DNA of 64,000 bases from Sphagnum magellanicum (GCA_021904315.1 CM038922.1:7229347-7293346); one strand, 5' to 3'. Numbered from the stretch's first letter, positions 35,071 to 48,740 are shown. A program made the numbers and translations. The notes: a model not told the origin generated them from the letters alone.

Positions 35071-36279
35071 TTTTTACTAGTGCTATCCATAATAAATCAC
35101 TTTTATAAATAATTATAAATGATTATGTTTATTAAATCTAAGTGATACTAAATAATTATTGTTATGACATAGATTTGTATATTATATAATTTATATTATT
35201 ATATTAGAAAAAATTAATTAAATAAATTAATGTGACATTACTTTAAAATCATTGTAATTACTTCATATAAGAATTAATTAGTATGTGCATAATTATTTTC
35301 TAATTGAACATAATTATTCACACTCTTTAATTTATAACTTCAAATCTAAATTAAAAATTTGGAAAAAATTATAGTGTAGTTGGAATAATTATTTTACTGA
35401 TTTTAATTCCACGAATTATTATACAATAATATTATCTTAAAAAATTCTGTGATTAATCATCTATGATAAATATTTTATAGTAATTTTATAGTAATTATGA
35501 AAATTAATGTTATGTTTAACAAATTATTGTATTTATAGTTAATAATTACCAAGAGAAAAAAATTATTTGACCTGTAATAATTTTTACAAGAATAAATGTT
35601 ATTATACAATAAATAATGTAATTAGTTGAATAATAATTCTTCAAAATTTTGTGTAAGAATTTTATTTCCTAATAAAAAAATTTAATTCATTATATATAAT
35701 TTTAAAATAAATATTAAAATATTTAATTTAAAATTATAACCATTAAATTTATTTCATATTAACTATATTATATATAGCTTGATCAGATTCTGAAAAGTAA
35801 TTAAATATTTTTAAATATTTTATTATTTATGAATTATGTATTAATAACTTGTGAGTAACTATATAGTTAGTTTGTCAAATATGAAGAAGGTATTACTTAT
35901 TTAAGTAATTGATAATGAATACTGAATATTTGTAGTGTATAGTTTATAATTTAAATATATGTAAATTTCATCATTATGAACTAAATGATTATTTAATTAT
36001 CTAGTACTTGAATTGTTTAAAAATCTAAAAACCCTAGAAAATAAGGGATGAAGAAAGCTTTGGAATTACAACTTAGTTTGTAAGGAAGTTGCAACTTCAA
36101 AACTTATCCCATATTGTTTGTTTTCCATTCCTATTTTGAACACTATATAAACAAAGGGGTGTGCTTATGCAATTTCACATGAAGAAGTTTGTGCACATGG
36201 GATGAGCTAATCAAAAGGCTTAACCCAAAACAAAAAAACAAATAATGCACAATTCTTAAGTACATACCTCCCCAACCTA

Positions 36280-36480
36280 CTTATCTATCTAGCTAGGTAG
36301 GTACCTAGTTTGACCTACCCATCTAGGTCAGCCTATGTACCTACTTATATGAGTAGGTATTTAGCCTAGGAAGGTAGAACCTACCTATTTACTACTTTAC
36401 CTAGGTAGGTAGGTAGGTAGGTAGGTAAGGATTGTAGGCACCTATTTATGTACCTACCTAGGTAACTACCAACCAAATAT
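36280..36480. repeat. AGGT/ACCT microsatellite region
   Basis: An uninterrupted run of about six AGGT units lies at 36403-36426, inside a block of scattered ACCT/AGGT words in both orientations. It is inside the CACTA element. Confidence 0.8.
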
Positions 36481-36884
36481 TAATATTTTTATTAAATTAT
36501 TTTTTTAATGCCACGTGGCATATTTACATTGGGCCACGTGCCATAATATAAAATCATCCAAGTCTTTGAATTGAACATCTTAGATTATTTCAAAATAATA
36601 ATAATAATAATATAAATAATCATATATTAAAACACGTGGCAGCACATGATTTGCCTTGAATTGTGACCAAAATAGTCGCATATTAATTGCATGTGACAAT
36701 ACGTATACAATGGAGTCAAAGGATGAAATGTATTTGTTGACTTTATACTCTTTGTCATTTGCGACTAGTTTTCACATGCGACTTGTCTTAGGCGACTAAA
36801 AGGATTTTAGTTACAAAATGTCTCTTGCGACTAAAATTTAGTCGCAAAGAGCAGTCGAAAATACATGTTTTTCTTCTAGTGAAG

Positions 36885-39800
36885 TATGTTTGAAACTAAT
36901 TGGGTCAAAATGGTGTTCAAACCTACTTGATATTAAAAATCTAATATATTATGATTATAACATTCATAATTTGATAATACATGAGTATTTTTTAGGGCTC
37001 CACTAAGTTGAAATTTTTAAAAAATCAATATTTCATCTACATGTAGCCCATTTTGTAAGATTGGACATTTTGTGCAAATAGAAATTATTTTAAAAATTCT
37101 ACTTAATTCTACTTTTAAGATTGGGGGTTTTCAACATTTTCAACATAAAATGAAAGATTATCATCATGTTAATTATTGTATTAAAAAATAAATCTACTTT
37201 CATTACATTAAAACATTTTCATGGTTACATGTAATTTTTTTTTACAAGGAATAGTGAGCCGTTTACTTTACCTTGCTTGCACCTTGTTGCACATATTTTC
37301 ATTTTTCAATAACTATTAGAGTTAGATTTTCAATGAGAAGTCCTCACTAGTGTAAATTCACCAAATGGAATACAAGTTTGGCCATAACAATCAAGAGGTT
37401 TATATTTTTCAATTTTTTTTTTCATTTTTTGTTTTCACTTCACTGAGAGGAGGTGGAAAGATGAAATCTTTGTTGAAAACCCATAAAACTATAGACTAAG
37501 TAGTACATTACCACCAATTTGGCACATAATACTTTTAAGCCTTTTCTTTTCAGTTGCTTGCCTACATGTGTGTGCATAACAACACACTTCAATGCAAGTG
37601 GAGTACATTTTTTGTTTAACCTTTCTTTTAAGAGTTTCACCTTGACACATCAACCTCCAATTCCTTTTGTTATTTGTAAGAAGTTAATTAAACAACATAA
37701 AAATGCATTCATGTTGTTATTACAAATAGGCAAATTTAATTATACTAATTTTAATTTTTGTTTAGTTCATTTTGAAAAATCCTCCCCCCTAGCCAAAGTA
37801 CTTGAAACACATGGAAGACACTACAACTACAAATGTAACAAAAACACAACTTTTGGAAATTTCCAAAAAAAATTTAAATAACCATGAGAAGGGTGAAAAC
37901 ACACCAAAGGTGAACCACTTTTGTTCAAAAAAGGTGATGTATAACAAGTATTATAGTACATAGTAAGCTAAAATCTTGATGGTATCCTTTGGTTATCCTA
38001 AACACAAGTAAAAAAATTTAAAAATTGCACAATAACATTTTTGGATTCAAAATTCATTTTGAGTCAAAATTAATTTTAATCCAATTGTTAGATGAAGAGG
38101 ATTGGATAAAATCAATGTACATAGAGTATATAATTCATAGTTTTTCAGTGGCCGTAAGGCTTCATGTTTATGATTCATGAAACATTACAAAACAAAAGAA
38201 AATTGAAAAAATAATGCAATGCCCATCTATAAAATTTCCTCCTCTTTGATATGATAGTGGTTTTCCCCTTAAAACTTAGATATTATTGTGCATTCATTAT
38301 TAAACAAATATAAAAAAACACATTTTTGAATGGAATTTCATTCAAAAACTTTAAATTTTTAAATTGTCCTAGATTTAATCGATGTATATCAATATCATAC
38401 ACCATAAAAAAATTCACCCAAGAATTCCATCCAAAACCTTAGTTTTGAAGTATATATTCAAAATTTCAAACTCTATGAGAAGTATCATTTTGTCACAAAT
38501 ATACTCCAGATGTTCAAAATCTTCAATTCTTATTGAAAATTTCAAAATAATTGATTACATGAGTTTAAAGCTAATCAAATATACTTAAAACAAGTAAAAA
38601 TAATTCAAGATGTGATGTTCATACATTACCAAAACATTTAATTGCAAAAATATTATATGTATGATCACAATTTTGGGGGGGCTTAATGTGTTTTCACCCA
38701 AAAAGATTATAACTTTGTGTTATATTAGTGTGGCTTTTCAAAAGGAGAATCATAATTAGGGTGTCAATTTTGTATTGTAAGAACAAGGGGAAAAACATAA
38801 TGTTGAGTTGAGTTTACCTTCATAAAATTAAGAAAAACTATTCCATGAATTTCAATCAATTCTTGTTCCCAAAGAAAGACTGAAGTTGTACATCTATTAT
38901 TGGTTGTGTTGGTGAAAATAATAACACTTGAATTACAAAAAGAAGGAAAAAAAATTCAAAATATCAATACAAACTTGTTTTGACCATACATTACGAAGCA
39001 AAATTATCTATTACAAGAACATGACTAAAAAAAACACATTCACACCTAGGGAAAAGCTACCATAGATGACCAAGTTTTGTTAAGTTGCTTCTTCATGCAA
39101 AGCTCAAGGAGGCATATAAACTAGGACCCCGAAAGCTTATCAATTCACCTTTCACTAATTTAGCACAATTGATTTAAATTAGGGTTCTTGCTTAAAAATG
39201 CATGTTTTTGGTGGGAAACTTGAATTCAAGTTTTTAGATGATACTTGAACCCAATTGACTTTGCAATTGTTAACCATATGATTGTGCACTATTTTTATAA
39301 CTTTAGAGCAAATTTCTCCACATTATTAGTTGCATGTTAACAACTTGTTATTAAGTTTCAATGTGGTTGTCAATGGCAATTTTTGTTGAAATGAGTGGGA
39401 AATTGAAACTTTTGTACAAGATTGTTAATCAAGAGGATGTAGTTGGTAGGGAGGTTGCTTAGGTGCTCATGCATGGTCATGTTGTTCCCTTGTTTCTACA
39501 TTCCATGCCTTCCAAGGAGGGTGGGTTATCGATCACCATATTTCACCAACTTTGCAACCTTGGCCTTTTGTAATTACAAATTGTATAAGGTTGCTCATAC
39601 ATGCGATTTCCTAATGTGCTACAATCAAGAATGTTGTGAGCAAATTTCACATTGTAATCATAATCAAATAAGTTAAAAAGCACATAAGTGTAGTGAAAAT
39701 TACAATATTAACATTAGCGTGATGTATATGTTTTAATATGTTCATTCACATTTTACATTGAATCTTTTACATGTAAGATGATTTATTAATGTACGATTAA

Positions 39801-41390
39801 TCTAAAATGATCCACTTTTTCAACTTTTCATTTTTCTAATGTTTCAAGGGAGCTTAAGTACAGAGTAATGCACAATCAAGATTTTTTAAAGAAACTCAAG
39901 AGATTAATGTACTTCAAATAGTATTCTATGAAATGATACAATTTTTTTGAAGGGTGTTAACATTAGCTTGAAAGTAACACAAACAATATTATATCATCAT
40001 ATTTTGTGCATTCATTTGTGAAAAATAAATCTGAACATTGTTTTTAGTATGAAATTGAACTCAAATGATTACAATGTACGATACATATGTATATATTAAG
40101 GCACTCGGAATTTAATATTGCAAAATGACAAAATTATGGTCCCCTACATGCATAAGTAAAAGATGTCATTCAACGATTTTTAGTTAGATTGACAAAATAT
40201 TTAAAACATTTGGGAGTTCATGGTTTTTTTAACATGGCTTTAGAAAATATAGACAACATTCAAATACAAACAAAACTAATTATTTGTGTATATTGTAAGC
40301 TATTATAAAAATGGTTAGAAATGGTAAAGAAATCATCTTCTTACCCTCCAAAAAGGCTACTTTTATATTTCATAATCAAGTGCAAAAATAGTTAGGGCAT
40401 GGCATCTCACTTTCTTTACTAGAAATGGAGAGGATGCAAATAATGGATTTCCTTCAAACTAATTGCCATAACTTGTTTTGATTTTGGTTGAACATAGATT
40501 TAGTATAAAATATATTAGTCAAAATTAAATCATAATTTTAAATGGACACCATAAACAATGCTTTTCCTCTTAAAATTTTCTACTTTCCTCTCTCACATGT
40601 AGCCAAAATTAGCTAATTCCTCTTGCGGATGATTGCCAGTGTGGCTAGATCACACAATTGGGAAAAAAAAACCCTTGTCGGCCAAAAACCTACTTGGCAA
40701 TACTTCATTATTAATAAACCCAAAATAAAAATAAAAATAAAAATAAAATGCCTCTCATCAAATCCAATGAAAAGTACAAAATAAATTGAATGACAAAGAG
40801 AATGAAAATCAAAATGTAGACCAATGAAAATACATGGTTCTATCCAATTCCCCTTTACTTTGGATGATGAACATAATAATAATATATTTGAACACTTTAT
40901 ATCAGGCAACAAATTCAGGTTTGGCTTTACTCATAATACACCATTAAAAAACCTATATATATATATATGAAATTTATTATTTTTCCGGTTTGCCACTTGG
41001 GTGCTGAATTTTATTTTTCAAAATCCATTTCAGCAGTAAAAATAATAATTTAAGAAAATTTGGCAATAAACAGCTTCTTCTGGTAGGTTCCTGCATTCTA
41101 AACCTCCCACATAATGAGACCAATTTTTGTATTTTCCCCTGCTTTTTAATTTCCTTAAATTCTGGGGTTTCAAAGCAAGTTAAATTATTTTTTGAAATTA
41201 AAAAAAAAAAATTACTGGTGAACCTGAAAAGGTATTACACTAATAAGTCATCCTTCTATATTTTTGGCTACATACTTGAACTATGTTATAGATTTATGAA
41301 GATTTTTCTTAAATTTAGGTCAAATTATGGCTATTGAAAATCTATAAAACGAACTTGATTTTAGCACTTTTGAATATTGGCTATGGATAT
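36885..41390. other. AT-rich spacer
   Basis: No supported gene. The open frame at 40613-40912 (minus) is low-complexity and Ile/Phe-rich. I could not name any repeat here. Confidence 0.45.
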
Positions 41391-41396
41391 TTTGGC

Positions 41397-41404
41397 TATA
41401 TATT
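41397..41404 (+). promoter_or_regulatory. TATA box, coiled-coil gene
   Basis: TATATATT, followed within 40-300 bases by an abrupt GC-rich stretch (41440-41720) and a CTTGTT-repeat pyrimidine tract (about 41744-41778), as in a plant leader. The 5' leader to the ATG at 42373 would be about 940 bases and probably contains an intron whose ends I cannot fix. Confidence 0.45.
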
Positions 41405-42372
41405 GCCAGCCAAAAAAAAGAAGGGCTGTGCGAAATTGACCTTTGCCCAGAATAGGCAACAGCGGTTACTGACCGACCCAAATCCAACGGCTCCGATGCC
41501 GCCTGCTCCGCCAACGGACTCTTGTCCGAACCTATAAGTGTCTTCCAACCGCTCGTGCGCTCGAATCCCGACCAACACAACCGGGCCCTTCCACGGGTCC
41601 AATCACTCCACATTACCCCGGGTGACCCATCGTCTCGCACCTCTCGCCTGCCCACCTGCCCGCCAGCCCGCCCGCCCGCTCGCTGCCCGCGACGAAGCCT
41701 GCAACTCTTCTGACTCCCGCACTCTCTCCCTCGTCTTCAAACTTCTCTTCTTGTTCTTGTTCTTGTTCTTTTTTTTGGACGTCGGTCTTGTTGTCTTGCT
41801 GAGTATTCTTTTTCCTTTTTGAAAATGGGTTTGTATCGGATTGTTTGAAAATCTATTGTTTCGATTGATAGGAATCGAGGTTAGTCTCGTGGGAGAGGGG
41901 AAATGCTGCTCCTTTTGTTTTCCTTCTTTCAAGACTGAAGGTTTCTTCAGGCTCGAGCTTTTAAGTCTATCCCAACTTTTCTGATGTTTTTGAGGTTTTG
42001 TCTCAGATGTTGTGTTCATAATTCTTGGCTCAACAGCTTGGTCTCTTGCCAAGGCTTTTTGTGTGTGTGTCCAGAATGAGCTCCATTGCACATTGTGCAT
42101 TGCAGCTTCCTTTGAGGTCCGTCTGCATACATAACATTCTTCTCATTGTCAGCCAGCTTAGTTTGTCAGGTATCCGTGGTGAACGACTTACATTTTCTTT
42201 TCTTTTCTCAAGCTGAGTGCAACACTGTATGTCTGTGCGTGGCTGCTTCTCCAGATGCGAAATTTTCAGAACGGAAGTTGGATTTAGCCTCTGGTCTTTC
42301 CACCAGAGTGGTTGACGCAAGCTGCAAGCCGTCTGTCTCTGGGTTGCATTTCTGTGAGTGTTTTGTGGAGCC

Positions 42373-45300
42373 ATGACAGGAGATTGTAGCAATGGGTTGG
42401 GCTGTAAACCACCCAGAGGAACAACAATACAACAACAAGAAGCTCTGGCATCAGCAGCGGTGCCTTGTCCAAGAAAACAGGTGCCACATGCAATAGATAG
42501 CCCAAGACCTCCACAGAAAGGGAAGCGTGTGGTGTGGGAGAAGCAAAAGCCCGAGAATAATGATATAAGAGCAGAAGAAGAGGGTCCGGTTTGTGAAGAT
42601 CCTACAGGAAGAAAAGGTATGTTGCTGAAGCATGGAGGAGCAAGGAAAAATGTTCATGTTGTTGTTAAGGGAAAGCTGCAATGGCTGTTTGAGCAGGACA
42701 GATTGTATTGGGAAGTTCCCACAAAGGATAACGTGAAAGACTCATCGTCGTCTCCACGTGCCACAGCATCTAGTGATGATGCCAGTCCACCAACAGAGTC
42801 AGAGCCGATCATGAATGCAAATGTGTTGAATGGAATCAGTCCCGATGGTGCACCATGGTGTCCTGTCGACCACCTCTCTGACTCTGTAAATGTTGGAGAA
42901 GATTACCAGGAGGATGGTGATCTGCAAGTTGGTTGCAGCAGCACCGATGATGACACCAATGATGGTAGCAGTGATGATGATGATTCCAGAAACTTTGACT
43001 TGGAGATGTCACACCTTGAAATGAATGCACCTGAGATTGAAGTCTTCATAACCACCCCACAAGCGCCAGGGGTGTCTGTCATGGCTGAGTCAAGTGACGG
43101 TGTTTCAGGGTTTGCCTCCATGGATGAGGAGGGATCGTCATGCTTTGAGACAAGGGGGGAAGCCATCAACAAAGAGCAGGAGTGGAAGAGGCAAGCAGCA
43201 ATTCTAAAAGCCAAATGTAAGGTACTCAAGATGGAGAAAGCTCTGGTGCAGCAGCGGTGGAAAGAAGGGTGTAAACAGATGATGCAAGCTGTTGAGATGG
43301 CACACAGTCTTCGTGCTGCTGTAGAATCCATACTCAAGCCACTACAGAACACAGTCACAGTCTCCTCTCAACCCTGCAGCAGCACACCATGCAGAACTGT
43401 GGACAAGGAAAATGAGTCTGCTGAAGGGCTGGTAGAGAGGCTTCAAAGGCTACAGGCATGCTCAGATGACCGAAGCCGCCTACAACAGCTTGATTCTGAA
43501 ATCCAGCTTCACCTTGAGAAGCAGCAGCAAGCAAAGGCTTCTTTGCCAGAGAAGAGTGACAAACTGCAATGTAAATCCCAACTCCAGAACAAGGAACCTT
43601 CAAACTTCCACAATACCAAAGAAAAATGCAAGAAACAGAGGTCTCAACGTGCAAGAAGCCGAATGAAATCTGCCTCTATATCTTCTATGTCTGTGGTATG
43701 TGCCAAATTGCAAATTTCTTCCTTTTCATGATATGGGAAGGAGTGGTCTTTTTTCTCCATATTTGAATGCTAGTACTTGAGACTTTCCAAGCCACTAATG
43801 GCCTGTATCATCCTCACTGTTGTCAGAAAACAATCAAGCAAGAGAACAAAGTGAAAGCACTTGATGAAAATCCATTGAACTCCATGTCTGTGAAGGCACA
43901 AAAATCAAAGACAGCCATTGACCGCCTGCTCAAGCAAACTGTATGTGTTTTTTTTTCACAACCTGTATTTGCTACAGTTCATTCCAGCAGCAATTTTTCT
44001 GGTTCTTATCTCTTGTGATCCACCCATGATGGAAATAATGTAACAGGAGGCTGGATATAACATTTTGGAGGAAGATCAAGCCAAGGAGGTGCAGACCAAG
44101 GAAACAGTTCGCAAGATTCTAGCACAAGTGAGTTGTTTCCTACAATAATTATTTCTGTGAATGTCATCAAGAACCTTGAATTTAGATGCTGAACTGTTTT
44201 AGTTTGCCAAGCCCTGAGTAATCTGTGAAGTGTGTGAAATACTTGAACAACAGATACAGGTGGAGGCTGAGCAGTGGACACAGGTGCAGGATGTGCTTAA
44301 GCATGTGTGTACAGAGATGACAACCTTGCAGCAAGCCTGTCAAGGATGGGAAAAGCGTGCCCTCAATGCTGAATCTCAGTCTGTGGCCTGCCAACTGGAG
44401 GTAATTGTTGGGAATTATTGCCACTCACTTCTTGCTGCTTTCAATTTCCAATCAATTATATTATCATCATCAATGGAGACAGAAGATGGAGAACTGCAGG
44501 AAGTGGAGTACAACATATACAAACCATGCACAGATTGGTTCATTGTGACTATGCTGCATACTTTTGATCCTTGATTGTACAATTTAGATATTTATTTACT
44601 CCACAAGTCCAACATTAGGCTTACTGTCTTGGGTCTTGCTTGGAACTAGAGAGATGAATGGCAGGTGAAGGCCCAAACAGCCCAGCAGAGGATGAAGGAA
44701 CTGGAGGTTCAGCTGGTGCAGATTCAAGAAACAGTTCAGGAGCTAAAACTTTGTCATGCCCAAGAAGAACAGAACCGGTGGTTGGATGTTGGCAGCAGCA
44801 GTGTGGATCCCTCAAACATCCTTGGCTATACATTGGCCTTAGAGCCAATCTCAAATACAAACAGCAGTGACAGTGGTGGATGTAAAATTTTGAAGGAATT
44901 TGAAGGATGCAGGAACTGTGGGAAGTTACGTCACATAATGGTTGAGGAAAGACAAAATTTGGATAGGTTTGGGCTCCTTTGTGATCGACATTCAATCGGA
45001 GGATTAGTGCCAAGAATTCCAAGTCCGTGTAGGCAACCGTCATCTGCGCATGGGAGTGTGCCAAGATTTCCAAGTTCATGTGGGCAACACCCATCTGCAC
45101 ATGGGAGTTTGCCAAGATATCCAAGTCCATGTGTGCAACACCCATTTTCTATGTCAGTGCCAAGAGTTCAAAGTCCACGCAGATCTGCAATTCAAGAAAC
45201 TTCACAGCTCAGGAAAATACCGAGGTGCATGAACCACAACACCCAGCACCAGCAATTGACAACACCAGTAACTGCTGACAATGCAAGAACTATTGCACAA

Positions 45301-45648
45301 CAGTCTTCTTCTAACTTGAAACTCGGAATGAAAAATGACATCATGAGGTCTTCATCTCAAGAAGAGTCACGGCAAACCCAAACAAGATGGCAGAAAGGTC
45401 CAGCACAAGGTCATAGCAAAAAATCTGAGAATCAAGAGAACGCCAAAGGAAATGCTAATAAGAGTTTTGCAGGGATGCAAAGAAAAGGAGGTGCAGTTCA
45501 GGGCCACAGTCTCATGAGAAAGGTTCACCAATTTCCAGTTGGCAGCAACTCCCGACAGCCATATCATTCGGCATCCAGCATTCAAGATGCTCTTCCACAA
45601 GACCCCTTAAAAGAGGTGAGTGCAAATGTCATTCCATGCCGGAACTGA
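42373..45648 (+). CDS. Long coiled-coil protein, unknown function (5 exons)
   Basis: Exons by GT-AG sites and phase: 42373-43695, 43827-43940, 44047-44127, 44254-44400 and 44650-45648. All join in phase 0, giving about 887 residues. The start is ATG at 42373; five codons upstream stay open only from a GTG. The N-terminus is basic. An acidic Asp-rich tract lies at residues 189-204 (DDDTNDGSSDDDD). Coiled coil is likely at about 262-320 and 350-395, then almost continuously from exon 3 into exon 5 (WQVKAQTAQQRMKELEVQL). Exon 5 has a C-x2-C-x20-C-x2-H pattern (from 44908) that could bind zinc, then 17-residue VPRxPSPC repeats, then a basic Gln/Ser-rich tail. I do not recognise the family. The layout suits a scaffold or cytoskeletal/nuclear structural protein, but that is a guess. 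A strong donor, GAG|GTGAGT at 45616, may mean another exon follows. Confidence 0.75.
45007..45180 (+). repeat. 51-bp coding repeat in coiled-coil gene
   Basis: Three and a half units with CCAAG at 45010, 45061, 45112 and 45160 (periods 51, 51 and 48 bp) encode VPRxPSPCxQxPSAHGS-like 17-residue units. All periods are multiples of three, so the frame is kept, which supports real coding. Confidence 0.85.
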
Positions 45649-45649
45649 A

Positions 45650-45987
45650 GCACTATGAGTATTGTTAGAATGATTTACCACCTCATCATTATCAGTGGAG
45701 AGGTGCCCTCCCCAATTTTTTATTTTTGGCTCAACTTCTTCATTCATTGTACAATAGCATACTTAGAGCACTTAGTTGCTCAAACACACTTTGTGTCGTT
45801 TGTAAATGTGTAACCCTGAACCCTAAACTAAGCAAAGAGGTTTTGTTATGTGCGGGTTGGTGGCCTTTTGTTAAGGTTTGGCCCTTGACACTCTAGTGAA
45901 ACATCATGCTCTCAACCAATAAAAGATGAAACCAACCTTAGGGTTTTAAATCTAGGGTTTAATATAAGGGACAACATGTTGTGTGTT
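45650..45987. other. 3' flank of coiled-coil gene
   Basis: May contain a last exon (an acceptor CATTATCAG ends near 45695) or only 3' UTR. I cannot decide. No clear AATAAA was found before the next element. Confidence 0.35.
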
Positions 45988-47711
45988 TTATTTTTTCATA
46001 TTTCTTGAAGAATGAAAAAAACCATTAAAAACCCCACATACTTCTCTTCTAATGTTAAATGCAAGCATTGACAATTCTAGAGCTACAACAAAATCATCAT
46101 TAGTGAAATCCTCCAAATTAAATGAAATTCTAGATTCCTCTTTAAGTTTCAAGCTCATAGTGATTGTTGCATTCAAACATTAGAAAGTAACCAATGCCCA
46201 CAAGATTGGTTCAACACACAAGCCTTTACAACTCAAGACAAAACATCAACAATTATTTAAGATATGTGCCAAGTTAAAGGTGGAGGGACACAACTAGTAA
46301 TCTTCATTCTAGTTTGTCAACTATAACAAAGAATAATTACTGCCCTAAATTGTAATGCCTCTTGAAATAGGATGATTTTACTTTCAAACGTATAGAAGTA
46401 AATCAAGGATCAACAAAACAACTTATAATTAAAAAAAACCAGAAGCAAAAGACTTGCAAAAATGGAACAAAAAGTTAAATGACTAAAAACAAAACTAACC
46501 TTGTTTTCATTGGAGTGTTCAATTTTCTAGGCCTTAAACCAACTTCAATGCAAACTTTGTTCCATTCTTGACGGCCTTTACTAGATTTCTTTGGCCAAGT
46601 AATGCATTTATGCAAATATGCTCGGGCAGATTTAATAGATACATATTTCAAGTTCTAACAAACTTTATCATTTGTTGTGGCATATTGGCACGCTTTGGAG
46701 AAAACATGACCAAAATTGGTTCCCTAAAAACTTTCCTCCAAACCTAAAGTCTCACATTTAATAATAGACTTCAAAGCACTAGTCAATGTATTTAAATTTG
46801 AACTTTCATCTTTCACATATGCTATTATCTTATTTCTCAAGCCATATGCATGTCCAAAAAATCAATAAGATTTAAAGCCAATGCTTGTCATGTAGTTTCA
46901 GTAGTTTCAAACAAACCAAGAGTAACTTGTTTTGGTTTCTAATCAAATCCCAAAAAAACTATGACCAAGGTAAACACATCATGTGCACCCTTCGGACATC
47001 CATAGATCAAAACTGGCAGTAGCACAACAATAATCATTTAACAACGGCAAAACATATGTTTCCTTAATTTTCTCCACTAATTTAGCCAAAACAATGTAAA
47101 AACTATTTTCAAAAAGGGAATTACACATGAGGACATAATTGCAACACTAAACACTTTAACCACACACTCTCTACGAATTACAAAGACAAATGATTTTTCA
47201 CTATTAAAAGTGCAAGATTTTCCACAAACATCTTTTGTTCCACATCATCCTTTTTGAAAGGATTTTTTGAAGCAAACAAATCAGATATGAAAGAATTGGA
47301 AATATGAGCCGTCTTCTTTACAGGTTGTTTTTCAACATTTTCTTTCCCTTGAATATATTAATTTCTTTTTGAATTTTTTAATAAATTACTGAATGTTTTG
47401 CATCAAGATGTTTCTGTAAACATGTTATGCCACTTCTTTTATAATATGATAATAGACCTTTCCTTAAATAATTATTTTTTTGAATTCATAGAAACAATAG
47501 GTTGATGACATAATAAACAATGCATCATTTGAGGAGCATCTGGGTTTACTTTTGAGGTATCATTAATACAATAAAATGACCAACAAAGTGCATTTCTATT
47601 ACGAGGACACCATTTTCTTCTTTGAATTTGCAATTGTTCCAAAATGTGTTTTGTCTTTTCTTTATCAATTTCATCACATTTTCTTAAAACTCTACTTATT
47701 TCAATTTGCAA
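45988..47711 (-). pseudogene. hAT-type transposase pseudogene (BED finger)
   Basis: Minus-strand relic with many stops and at least one frameshift. From the start, 47711-47472 is open and includes HCLLCHQPIVSMN. Just beyond, CLQKHLDAKH completes a CxxC...HxxxxH BED-type zinc finger. Further on are VENLALLIVKNHLSL, then a DLWMSEG segment with a one-base shift before GAHDVFTLV. Then come QVTLGLFETTETT, ESF-GTNFGHVFSKACQYATT and KCITWPKKSSKGRQEWNK. The end, VVKACVLNQSCGHWLLS, runs into an open piece at 46176-45988. These segments match, in order, a widespread plant hAT-like transposase. It is clearly dead. Confidence 0.8.
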
Positions 47712-48290
47712 GCTTGGTTTTTCTCTTTCTTATGTTACTTCATTAAATTTAGTTTTATCATTTATGCATATTATATACTCTTAATTTTGCATTGTTTTAT
47801 TATTATATTCATTTGACCTTTCCATCTTTCACAATTGTTCTACAAGGCCAAAAGGTGAGAAAACTAAGGAAACAAATGCAATGTGTTGTTGTGTGATGTG
47901 ATGATAATACTCTTATGCACAACTAAATATGATACAAAACATTTACAAAATTTTATGCACAATTAAAAATGATCCAAAACATTTACATGTAAGCAAAGAT
48001 ACAAAATTGTAGAAAATATTTTCAAAGGGTTTACATTTGTCTCCAAAACAATTCATAACAAGCCTTGTGTCACAAACCAGAAACAAAAAAAATCAAAACA
48101 TATGAACAAAAAACATGAGAAGAAAATAAAATAAAATGAAAAGAAACAAAGAAAGGGCAAAAAAACTTACTAGAAAAAAAATGTGGGTTGTCAACTCCCA
48201 ATGATTCCCAACTCCTACAAGAGGGCATGGAGGGAGGTAGTACAAGATACTTCAACAAATAGCAACATAGGAATAGCATCAATGTGAAAA
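47712..48290. other. AT-rich spacer
   Basis: Nothing recognised beyond the flank of the hAT relic. The left or right inverted-repeat ends of that element could not be found. Confidence 0.4.
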
Positions 48291-48740
48291 AAATCAATAA
48301 TGAAGAACTTTGTATTTGAATGTGAAGAAGAAAACAACAATGTGAAGAAAAGAGAAGTAGCGCAAAGAGGAGAGGAGAGCAACAATGTGAATAGGAGAAC
48401 AAAACAACAACGCGAATAAAAAATAAAAATCAATGCAATGAGGAGAGGAGAATAACAACGTCAATAGAAGAAGAGAACAACAATGCAAAGAGGAAATTAC
48501 GAAAAGAAGAGGATAGCAACAACACAAATAAGAGAAGAAAAGTGTGAAAAGGAGAGGAAGGTGACAATGCAAAGAGGAGAATAAAGTAGCAACATGAGGA
48601 GAGAAACGTAGAAATGCAAAGAGGGGAAGAAATCAACATTGCAAAGAGAGAAGAACAACACATGAATAGGAGAAGAGAGTAATAGCACAAAGAGGAGAGG
48701 ATAACACTGATGGGAAGAGGAGAGAAAATGTGGGGCTTGA
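48290..48740. repeat. Purine-rich AACAAYG/GAGGAGAG minisatellite
   Basis: Irregular units of about 30-60 bp built on AACAACAATGCAAAGAGG and AGGAGAGGAGAG. The minus strand gives long Leu/Ser/Phe/Cys-rich open frames that are artefacts of the repeat. Confidence 0.8.

Larger units (their letters stand above)
33719..36881. mobile_element. Non-autonomous CACTA (En/Spm-type) transposon
   Basis: The 5' end reads CACTAGTAGAAA (33719-33730). The 3' end, read inward on the minus strand, is CACTAGAAGAAA (36881-36870): a 12-bp terminal inverted repeat with one mismatch. It is flanked by the 3-bp target duplication AAG (33716-33718 and 36882-36884), the size made by this superfamily. Subterminal GCGACTA motifs occur near both ends (33759-33775 and 36670-36857), including the palindrome GCGACTAAAATTTAGTCGC at 36827-36845. 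The 3.16-kb body is AT-rich and encodes no transposase, so movement would have needed enzyme from elsewhere. Confidence 0.88.

Noticed and set aside
41320-41822. GC-rich open frames upstream of the coiled-coil gene
   Set aside because: They overlap each other on both strands in the leader and promoter. The peptides are Pro/Arg-rich from CCCGCC runs.
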